Part shown: one piece after another, positions 1-5,087 of the stretch | Numbering within the stretch: position 1 is the first letter of the stretch | Layout: each line of letters starts with the position of its first letter | Assembly (NCBI GenBank): GCA_024280785.1 | Contig: JAJRPK010000381.1 | Coordinates: 1-5,839, forward strand | DNA from: Gammaproteobacteria bacterium | GTDB taxonomy: Bacteria > Pseudomonadota > Gammaproteobacteria > Pseudomonadales > UBA7434 | DNA length: 5,839 nucleotides | Direction of reading: 5' to 3' | Translations under genes and position numbers: made by a program | Notes under the pieces: model-generated | The model's database searches: none | The model's input: only the letters and a program-made list of their open reading frames with translations | What the model was told of the DNA's origin: nothing

Positions 1-674
1 ATATCTTCGCCAACTGCATGCCCTCCCTTAATCATCACCCAAGCTGGCGAATCTACTGACAATTTCGCCAGCAGGTGCATTGCTGCCTTCTCTCGGTCGA
101 GCAGGGAAGTTATTTTTCGTCCACTAAACTCTTCAGCTTCGGACAAATTGGGCGTTAAAATTCGGCACAGTGGCAATATTCGCTCTCTAATCACCTCAAT
201 CAATTCAGCGCCGGCAAAGCGCGATCCACTCGAAGCGGAAAGAACGGGGTCGTAAACAATCGGAATACTCAGCCCGCTCAATTTTTCAGCCAACATCTCA
301 ACTTGTTCTACGTTACACAGTAAACCAATTTTAATTGTTTGCGGCTGCAATTTCAGCGCAGTATCAATTTGCTGAGCGAGAACATCGGCAGCAATGGGGT
401 TAATGGAAAAAACACTTTGATTAGTCTGCGCAGTAGTAGCGGTAATCGCTGTTGCTGTATGAACCCCCAGCGCCTGACTGGTACGGATATCCATCTGAAT
501 ACCCGCAAGACCGGAGGAATCACTACCGGCAATCGATAATATTACCGGTCGAGCTTTTTTGTTGCTCTGCCTATCGACAAAAGAGTGCGTCCGCTCAACC
601 GCTATATGTAAACCTCCGGCGCTATCATTAACACTACTGGCATTAACACTACTGCCATTAACACTATTGCCCAT
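1..674 (-). CDS. thiD: ThiD, hydroxymethylpyrimidine / phosphomethylpyrimidine kinase (C-terminus beyond window)
   Basis: This enzyme phosphorylates HMP and then HMP-P to HMP-PP, the pyrimidine substrate of thiamine-phosphate synthase; it is a cytosolic ribokinase-fold kinase. I translated the open frame by hand: 224 codons are visible and it runs off the left edge without a stop. Family motifs appear in order: VILSIAGSDSSGLAGIQMD (residues 44-62), ITATTAQT (77-84), IKIGLL (114-119), VYDPVLSASSG (140-150), LTPNLSEAEEF (173-183) and MIKGGH (214-219). The core normally begins a few residues from the N-terminus, but here about 42 residues precede it, including three copies of a 5-residue repeat. 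The start chosen is ATG at 674, 8 nt after the thiG stop; GTG at 686, which overlaps that stop as GTGA, is an in-frame alternative. The C-terminus is unseen, so a fused ThiE domain cannot be excluded. The family call is secure; the start is not. Confidence 0.93.
   Translation of the reverse strand, partial: MGNSVNGSSVNASSVNDSAGGLHIAVERTHSFVDRQSNKKARPVILSIAGSDSSGLAGIQMDIRTSQALGVHTATAITATTAQTNQSVFSINPIAADVLAQQIDTALKLQPQTIKIGLLCNVEQVEMLAEKLSGLSIPIVYDPVLSASSGSRFAGAELIEVIRERILPLCRILTPNLSEAEEFSGRKITSLLDREKAAMHLLAKLSVDSPAWVMIKGGHAVGED
612..617 (-). promoter_or_regulatory. Shine-Dalgarno-like GGAGGT inside the thiD extension, without a canonical start
   Basis: The minus strand reads GGAGGT at 617-612, the strongest ribosome-binding match near the 5' end of thiD. 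The ideally spaced codon in the thiD frame is ATA (605-603), and no ATG, GTG or TTG follows in frame before the conserved kinase core. Either the match is accidental (the codons GGA-GGT encode Gly-Gly) or it marks an ancestral or unusual start. Only the motif itself is directly seen. Confidence 0.35.
626..670 (-). repeat. Three tandem copies of a 15-bp unit inside the 5' end of thiD
   Basis: On the + strand the units are CATTAACACTACTGG (626-640), CATTAACACTACTGC (641-655) and CATTAACACTATTGC (656-670). Successive copies differ by one base. Because 15 is a multiple of three, the array stays in the thiD frame and encodes GNSVN-GSSVN-ASSVN, residues 2-16 of the predicted protein. This is a low-complexity, probably disordered tail outside the kinase fold. 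Slippage-driven expansion is the likely origin (inference). Confidence 0.9.
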
Positions 675-682
675 CTCAATCG

Positions 683-1465
683 TCACGGAGCTTGATGCCA
701 AAAAGGGGTCCCTAACATCGGCGTACTGGGCTGCGCTATATCCCTCTCTGGCATTAAACCGGCTTCATAAGCGGAGCGACCGGCAACCACACCGTGATTA
801 AATGCTAGTGCCATTTGTACTGGGTTCGGTGACTGGGCGATGGCCGTGTTAAGGAGTACTCCGTCGTAACCCAGCTCCATGGCTTGTGCCGCATGAGATG
901 GCGCGCCAAGCCCTGCATCGACAATTAAATTAATTTCGGGCAAGCGAACGCGTAAGTTTTTTAATGCGTAGGGGTTAATCAAACCTTTACCGGTTCCAAT
1001 AGGCGCGCCCCACGGCATGAGTATTCGACACCCCGCCTCAACCAATTTCTCGCAGAGCACCAAATCATCGGTACAATAAGGAAATACCTCAAAACCCTGT
1101 AGAACCAGCTCTTTAGTGGCCTCAAGTAAAGCAAAGGGATCTGGCTGAAGCGTGTACTCATCGCCAATAACTTCGAGCTTTATCCAATGAGTAGAAAAAA
1201 TCTCGCGCGCCATTTGAGCTGTAGTGACCGCCTCTTTAACGGAATGACAGCCCGCAGTGTTCGGCAAAAGATTGATCGGTAGTGCTTTTAAACAATCCCA
1301 AAATTTATTTCCCTCATTTTTAGCTGCCACTTGTCTACGAAGGGAAACAGTAACAACCTCTGCGCCAGAAGCCTGAATCGCGTCACTCATAATTTGTGGC
1401 GAGGGATACAAAGCTGACCCAATGAATAATCGGCTATTAAGACTTTTAGCTGCAATTTCCCACAT
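683..1465 (-). CDS. thiG: ThiG, thiazole synthase
   Basis: ThiG condenses 1-deoxy-D-xylulose 5-phosphate, dehydroglycine and sulfur from ThiS thiocarboxylate into the thiazole phosphate moiety of thiamine. The protein is 260 aa, normal for this TIM-barrel family. Visible motifs are LPNTAGC (67-73), the Schiff-base lysine in IKLEVIGDEYTLQPDP (Lys96, with Glu98 following), MPWGAPIGTGKG (150-161), and IVDAGLGAPSHAAQAMELGYDGVLLNTAIA (split at 181-190 and 191-210; catalytic-type Asp183). The first glycine motif reads SRLFIGSALYPSP rather than the usual GTGKY, a variation discussed in the findings. The ATG start lies 3 nt past the thiS stop, with AAGGGGG (1479-1473) as ribosome-binding site 7 nt upstream, inside the last ThiS codons. 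It is followed directly by thiD. Identity is near certain. Confidence 0.97.
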   Translation of the reverse strand: MWEIAAKSLNSRLFIGSALYPSPQIMSDAIQASGAEVVTVSLRRQVAAKNEGNKFWDCLKALPINLLPNTAGCHSVKEAVTTAQMAREIFSTHWIKLEVIGDEYTLQPDPFALLEATKELVLQGFEVFPYCTDDLVLCEKLVEAGCRILMPWGAPIGTGKGLINPYALKNLRVRLPEINLIVDAGLGAPSHAAQAMELGYDGVLLNTAIAQSPNPVQMALAFNHGVVAGRSAYEAGLMPERDIAQPSTPMLGTPFWHQAP

Positions 1466-1468
1466 ATC

Positions 1469-1672
1469 TTAGCCCCCTTGAGCGGGTACTAGTAACTCAA
1501 CTCGATCGCCCGCCCACAGCTGCGTTTGCTCGTGCTCACTGCGAGGAACAAAGTTATCATTAATTGCAATCGCACATCCTGAAGAAGAAGCATCAAGCGA
1601 CAGCAACAATTGTGTCAGCGAGCAACTTTCATCGACATCCATAGGTTCATTGTTTAAATAAATTGCAATCAA
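1469..1672 (-). CDS. thiS: ThiS, ubiquitin-like sulfur carrier protein
   Basis: ThiS is adenylated at its C-terminus and converted to a thiocarboxylate, which donates sulfur to ThiG. The 67-residue product matches the usual length (about 66) of this beta-grasp protein. It shows an N-terminal beta strand (MIAIYLNNEP), a central CAIAINDNFVPRSEH segment, the GDRVELLVPAQGG end and the essential terminal Gly-Gly. The start is TTG: no ATG lies near, the first strand is complete from this codon, and GAGGGG (1683-1678) sits 5 nt upstream, overlapping the thiO stop. It lies between thiO and thiG with 9-nt and 3-nt gaps, so the three are surely cotranscribed and probably translationally coupled. The adenylating enzyme ThiF is not in the window. 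Confidence 0.96.
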   Translation of the reverse strand: MIAIYLNNEPMDVDESCSLTQLLLSLDASSSGCAIAINDNFVPRSEHEQTQLWAGDRVELLVPAQGG

Positions 1673-1677
1673 AATAT

Positions 1678-1683
1678 CCCCTC
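1678..1683 (-). promoter_or_regulatory. Ribosome-binding site of thiS overlapping the thiO stop
   Basis: The thiO stop TGA runs directly into GGGG, giving GAGGGG five bases upstream of the TTG codon at 1672. This supports the TTG start of thiS and suggests that ribosomes ending thiO reinitiate on thiS. Confidence 0.6.
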
Positions 1684-2761
1684 AGGCAGCCAAGTCAGAA
1701 AAAATATCAGGAAAAAATGAAGGCGTCACAGACTGCACTTGTATATGAGCAAGTACTTCTTGCGCCAATACAGGAGCCAATAAAAACCCGTGACGGAATA
1801 AGCCGTTGATTCGCAACAAACCTGGTCGGGTTGCGATAGCCGGTAAATTATCCATTAATGCGGGCCGACAATTTGTTTTAGTTTCGATAATTCTAGCTTC
1901 GGAAAAACCCGGATGAATACAATATAGCGCCGATAATAGTTCCAATGTCGAACGAACGCTAATCGGGCTATAGTCTTCACTTTCTATTTGAGTTGCTCCG
2001 ATAACATATCGGTTATCTCTATTCGGCACCAGATATAAACGGTATCGAGGATGCATTAAACGCACCATCCGCGTTATATTCACTTCCGGTGCATCAACCC
2101 AAAGTAACTCCCCACGTACACCGCGTAATTCTTTCAAGTCTTTTTTTGCGCCCAAACCCCGACAATCGACAACCCAGTCAAAGTTGTAATCTTTGCCGTT
2201 TGCAGAAAGGCAATGCGGGCCTAGTTGCTTAATTTCTGTATTAGCAAGCCAAGACACATTATTTTTAATCAATTGTTCCCCAAGTGCTTGCATAACAGAT
2301 TGATTGTACAACCACGATTCTTCAGGTAAATAAGTCGCTTGCGAAAACTGAGCAACAAGTTCTGGCTCTAGTTGACCCAACGCTTTTTTATCCAGCGTTT
2401 TAAACCGTTGTTCACTAACCGGCAACTTATCACTTAACGCTTTATTAAAACGTTCAAGATCTGCTAAGTCTTGTGAATGAGCCACGACCAAACTACCGCG
2501 CTGATAAAAGCAATCTAGCAAACCTAAAGAGTCAACAATTTCTGGCCACAATTGCAACCCTTGTAAGCCCATCTGGTAAATCAGCCACTCTGCCGATTCG
2601 AGCTCGCTATAAGGCGTTAACATGCCGGCGGCTGTATATGCGGCAGCCGAGCCCGACTTTATCGGATCCTTATCAAACAAACACACACAGTAGCCCGCTC
2701 TATGCAATTGCCAGGCAAGTAGTCGCCCCATGATACCGGCACCAACAATGCCTATATTCAT
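1682..2761 (-). CDS. thiO: ThiO, glycine oxidase (FAD-dependent)
   Basis: ThiO oxidises glycine with O2 to dehydroglycine (iminoacetate), which ThiG uses for the thiazole ring; it substitutes for the tyrosine lyase ThiH or radical-SAM routes. From ATG at 2761 the protein is 359 aa, typical of the DAO-family glycine oxidases. It opens with the Rossmann strand and dinucleotide motif MNIGIVGAGIMG (GxGxxG at 7-12), Asp30 ends the second strand, and AAGML follows at 44-48. The C-terminus has the DAO signature: TNCRPALMDNLP with Arg299, GLFRHGFLLAP (320-330) with Arg323. Upstream in-frame starts exist: TTG 2794, GTG 2791 and GTG 2782, the last with GGTGA five bases before it. ATG 2761 was taken because family members begin at the Rossmann strand, but it lacks a clear ribosome-binding site. 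It sits between thiC and thiS. Confidence 0.93.
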   Translation of the reverse strand: MNIGIVGAGIMGRLLAWQLHRAGYCVCLFDKDPIKSGSAAAYTAAGMLTPYSELESAEWLIYQMGLQGLQLWPEIVDSLGLLDCFYQRGSLVVAHSQDLADLERFNKALSDKLPVSEQRFKTLDKKALGQLEPELVAQFSQATYLPEESWLYNQSVMQALGEQLIKNNVSWLANTEIKQLGPHCLSANGKDYNFDWVVDCRGLGAKKDLKELRGVRGELLWVDAPEVNITRMVRLMHPRYRLYLVPNRDNRYVIGATQIESEDYSPISVRSTLELLSALYCIHPGFSEARIIETKTNCRPALMDNLPAIATRPGLLRINGLFRHGFLLAPVLAQEVLAHIQVQSVTPSFFPDIFSDLAA

Positions 2762-2799
2762 TTGAGCGTTATTGTTTTTCACTGTGTTCACCAACCAAT

Positions 2800-4662
2800 T
2801 TAATCTGCAGCAACGTACAATTCCGAGCCTTGCTCTTTAAACTCTTTGGATTTTTCTTGCATGCCTTTTTCTGCATACTCTCGAACTTCTTGACTGATCT
2901 TCATCGAACAAAATTTAGGACCGCACATCGAACAAAAGTGAGCCACCTTGGCAGAATCTTTTGGCAAGGTTGCATCGTGGTATTCACGTGCTGTATCAGG
3001 GTCTAAGCCTAAGTTAAATTGGTCTTCCCAACGGAATTCAAAACGTGCTTTGGATAGCATATCATCACGATACCGTGCCCCCGGGTGTCCCTTGGCGACA
3101 TCGGCCGCATGAGCTGCAATCTTATAAGTAATGATTCCCGTCTTAACGTCATCACGATCGGGAAGACCTAAATGCTCTTTTGGCGTTACGTAACAAAGCA
3201 TCGCACAACCAAACCAACCAATCATCGCGGCTCCAATACCACTGGTGATATGGTCATAACCAGGGGCGATGTCGGTAGTCAGTGGCCCTAGCGTGTAAAA
3301 AGGCGCTTCATCACAGCACTCTAACTGTTTATCCATATTAGCCTTGACCAAATGCATTGGCACATGCCCAGGGCCTTCACCCATTGTTTGTACATCGTGT
3401 TTCCAGGCAATTTTTGTTAACTCACCCAAGGTCTCAAGCTCGGCAAACTGAGCTTCATCGTTAGCATCGGCCAACGAGCCTGGCCGCAAACCATCACCCA
3501 GCGAAAAACTCACATCGTAGGCTTTCATGATTTCACAGATATCTTCAAAATGGGTATAAAGAAAATTCTCTTGGTGGTGGGCGATACACCATTTCGCCAT
3601 AATCGACCCACCCCTTGAGACGATTCCCGTAACCCTGTTTGCGGTCATCGGGACATACGCCAATCTGACTCCCGAGTGGATAGTGAAATAATCGACGCCC
3701 TGCTCGGCTTGCTCTATTAACGTATCTCTAAATATTTCCCAAGTCAGGTCTTCTGCGACTCCGTTGACTTTTTCCAAGGCCTGATATATTGGTACCGTTC
3801 CAATCGGCACCGGAGAATTTCGAACAATATAATCTCGCGTGCTGTGAATGTTTTTTCCGGTAGAGAGATCCATCACGGTATCCCCACCCCAGCGAATCGA
3901 CCACACCATTTTTTCTACTTCTTCTTCAATGGAAGATTCTAACGCTGAATTACCGATATTGGCATTGACCTTAACCAGAAAATTGCGGCCAATAATCATC
4001 GGCTCCAATTCTGTATGGTTAATATTTGCCGGAATAATGGCGCGACCTTCTGCAACCTCTAGCCGAACAAATTCTGCAGTAATGGGCTGTAAATTAGCGC
4101 CCATGGCGTTTCCGGCTAGACGTTGGTTCCTTTCATCGGTGGTGAATTCGTTGCTTAAAGCTTCACGGGATTGATTTTCCCTGATGGCGATATACTCCAT
4201 CTCAGGAGTAATAATACCCTGCCGAGCGTAGTGCATTTGCGAGACATTTTTACCCTTTTTCGCCCGCCGGGGACGGCGTTGTAATTCGGGATTATAAAAT
4301 TTAAATGCCTTAGTCGCATCGTCCATACCATTGTCTTGAGCTTTGATCTCCCTCCCCTGATAAGACTCAGTATCCTCGCGCGCCTCTATCCACTTGCTGC
4401 GAACATCGGCTAGGCCTTGGTGGATATTAATTTCAGCGGTAGCATCTGTGTAAGGCCCCGAGCAATCGTAGACCGTTATATGGGAACCATCCGTAAGGCT
4501 AATTTCTCGCATAGGCACGCGGACGTCCGCATAGCTAGCAGATTGTAAAAATACTTTTTTACTGGCAGGAAGTGGTTCGAGGCTGATTTTTTTGGGGTCT
4601 TTTATCGCTTCTATATTTTGCACAGAAAGGTTGGATAGGTATCCGTCAGTCGCTTTAGTCAC
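2800..4662 (-). CDS. thiC: ThiC, phosphomethylpyrimidine (HMP-P) synthase
   Basis: ThiC is the radical-SAM enzyme that rearranges aminoimidazole ribotide, a purine intermediate, into HMP-P, the pyrimidine half of thiamine. The 620-residue product is close to the E. coli length (631). Recognisable segments are VPMREI (49-54), YDCSGPYTD, MHYARQGIITPEMEYIAIREN, the core stretch SRGGSIMAKWC, FSLGDGLRPGS, GEGPGHVPMH and TSGIGAAMIGW. The CSMCGPKFC signature (Cys577, Cys580, Cys585; CX2CX4C) ligates the [4Fe-4S] cluster. The start chosen is GTG 4662, because TGAGGA (4676-4671) lies 8 nt upstream; an earlier in-frame GTG at 4677 has no such site. As first gene of the operon, it lies about 160 nt downstream of a TPP riboswitch, so repression by TPP is expected. 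Confidence 0.97.
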   Translation of the reverse strand: MTKATDGYLSNLSVQNIEAIKDPKKISLEPLPASKKVFLQSASYADVRVPMREISLTDGSHITVYDCSGPYTDATAEINIHQGLADVRSKWIEAREDTESYQGREIKAQDNGMDDATKAFKFYNPELQRRPRRAKKGKNVSQMHYARQGIITPEMEYIAIRENQSREALSNEFTTDERNQRLAGNAMGANLQPITAEFVRLEVAEGRAIIPANINHTELEPMIIGRNFLVKVNANIGNSALESSIEEEVEKMVWSIRWGGDTVMDLSTGKNIHSTRDYIVRNSPVPIGTVPIYQALEKVNGVAEDLTWEIFRDTLIEQAEQGVDYFTIHSGVRLAYVPMTANRVTGIVSRGGSIMAKWCIAHHQENFLYTHFEDICEIMKAYDVSFSLGDGLRPGSLADANDEAQFAELETLGELTKIAWKHDVQTMGEGPGHVPMHLVKANMDKQLECCDEAPFYTLGPLTTDIAPGYDHITSGIGAAMIGWFGCAMLCYVTPKEHLGLPDRDDVKTGIITYKIAAHAADVAKGHPGARYRDDMLSKARFEFRWEDQFNLGLDPDTAREYHDATLPKDSAKVAHFCSMCGPKFCSMKISQEVREYAEKGMQEKSKEFKEQGSELYVAAD

Positions 4663-4670
4663 TAGAGTAA

Positions 4671-4676
4671 TCCTCA
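4671..4676 (-). promoter_or_regulatory. Ribosome-binding site of thiC
   Basis: TGAGGA on the minus strand precedes GTG 4662 by 8 nt and decides in favour of that start over GTG 4677, which overlaps the motif itself. If the riboswitch acts on translation, this is the element it would have to mask. I found no convincing complement close by. Confidence 0.6.
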
Positions 4677-4693
4677 CAAATTTTGATGGGTGT

Positions 4694-4718
4694 TTGATGC
4701 AATTAATAATGGCATCAA
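4694..4718 (-). other. Hairpin in the thiC leader
   Basis: TTGATGC (4718-4712) and GCATCAA (4700-4694) form a perfect 7-bp stem with an 11-nt A/T-rich loop, ending about 18 nt before the thiC ribosome-binding site. No T-tract follows, so it is not a canonical intrinsic terminator. A second CATCAA at 4687-4682 could pair with the same 5' arm instead. A role in controlling thiC translation is possible but not shown. Confidence 0.4.
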
Positions 4719-4738
4719 CGCAGGTACAAAATCAGAAG

Positions 4739-4825
4739 GAAAGCCGTAGGTAGCGTAGCCTATTTACCTATCGATCACTGCCGTGCATAACTTTGCTTTG
4801 ACTGACTATGCACGATTCGGCTTTC
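4739..4825 (-). promoter_or_regulatory. Candidate riboswitch expression platform (long-range helix with nested hairpins)
   Basis: GAAAGCCG (4825-4818), at the 3' edge of the TPP aptamer, is perfectly complementary to CGGCTTTC (4746-4739). A further GAAG/CTTC block (4833-4830 with 4738-4735) extends the pairing across a 4-nt bulge into the 3' strand of aptamer stem P1. Inside this helix sit two hairpins: CGTGCATA/TATGCACG (4814-4807 with 4789-4782, 8 bp) and TAGGTA/TACCTA (4770-4765 with 4752-4747, 6 bp). The helix and P1 would be mutually exclusive, as in a switching platform. The complementarity is seen directly; the regulatory role is inferred. Confidence 0.45.
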
Positions 4826-4927
4826 GCTCCTTCCTACGCCGGTATTATCCGAATCAGGTTCACGGGTTTGTTGGATTTGGTACAGACCAACGAACATCTC
4901 AGCCGACAGTGGGCACCCCGAGAGCGA
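4824..4927 (-). ncRNA. TPP riboswitch (thi-box aptamer) upstream of thiC
   Basis: The conserved TPP aptamer landmarks appear in order on the minus strand: CGGGGTGCCC, GGCTGAGA, then AACCTGATTCGGATAATACC followed by GGCGTAGGAA. Closing stem P1 is TCGCTCT (4927-4921) with GGAGCGA (4830-4824), seven pairs including one G-T. The stem near the GGATAA loop reads TCGG/CCGG against the common CTGG/CCAG, so a T-A pair has become C-G: a compensatory change that supports the fold. A variable side arm contains TTGGT-CTGT-ACCAA. The aptamer binds thiamine pyrophosphate. Its position between the promoter and thiC, which starts about 160 nt downstream, implies feedback control of the whole thi operon. No T-rich terminator hairpin follows, so control is probably translational or Rho-dependent (inference). 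Confidence 0.96.
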
Positions 4928-4932
4928 CGACT

Positions 4933-4961
4933 AATATAATAACATTTAGCGCTAAGGTAAA
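4933..4961 (-). promoter_or_regulatory. Predicted sigma70-type promoter of the thi operon
   Basis: A -35-like TTTACC (4961-4956) and a -10-like TATATT (4938-4933) are separated by exactly 17 nt. Transcription would begin around 4927, essentially at the first base of riboswitch stem P1. That match to the expected start of the leader RNA strengthens the call. The spacer contains a perfect 10-bp palindrome, TTAGCGCTAA (4955-4946). No other promoter-like pair this well placed was seen in the 5074-4663 gap. Confidence 0.6.
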
Positions 4962-5045
4962 GGAGTAGATGATTTTTTTGATCAAAGAAGAAGAGAACCC
5001 TAGATCTGCGGGCTAAGATATCCCTACAATAACCGTCAGCCATCA

Positions 5046-5087
5046 TTCCAGTTACTGCAACTCTTTATTGCAAACTACAAACTGGAA
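5046..5087 (-). other. Inverted repeat across the 3' end of the desaturase gene
   Basis: TTCCAGTT (5087-5080) and AACTGGAA (5053-5046) are perfect 8-bp complements; within them TGCAA and TTGCA form an inner 5-bp stem around TAAAGAG. The 5' arm lies in the last sense codons, before the TAG stop. No T-tract follows, so it is not a standard intrinsic terminator; it could stabilise the mRNA 3' end or assist Rho-dependent ending. No better terminator was found between this gene and the thi promoter. Confidence 0.5.

Noticed and set aside
559..801. Plus-strand open frame with a leucine-rich repeat-like stretch (LTLL units)
   Set aside because: It lies antisense across the thiD/thiG junction, and its periodicity simply mirrors the 15-bp repeat in thiD. 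It has no ribosome-binding site and no recognisable protein features.
2473..2733. 86-codon plus-strand open frame
   Set aside because: Antisense to the FAD-binding region of thiO; no recognisable features.
3848..4174. 108-codon plus-strand open frame
   Set aside because: Entirely antisense to thiC, whose frame is intact and strongly conserved here.
4674..4715. 13-codon upstream frame (ATG 4715 to TGA 4674) ending on the thiC ribosome-binding site
   Set aside because: It has no ribosome-binding site and starts inside a hairpin. Its position invites thoughts of a leader peptide, but nothing further supports translation.
4739..4825. Intrinsic terminator downstream of the riboswitch
   Set aside because: Several hairpins are present but none is followed by a run of T, so a Rho-independent terminator cannot be called.
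4977..4986. TTTGATCAAA palindrome beside a run of seven T on the + strand
   Set aside because: The T-run would serve only plus-strand transcripts, and no plus-strand gene exists here; the palindrome is short and A/T-rich enough to be chance.
4783..5046. Short open frames on both strands in the thiC leader
   Set aside because: They span the TPP riboswitch, whose constraint is on RNA structure; the apparent reading frames are incidental.
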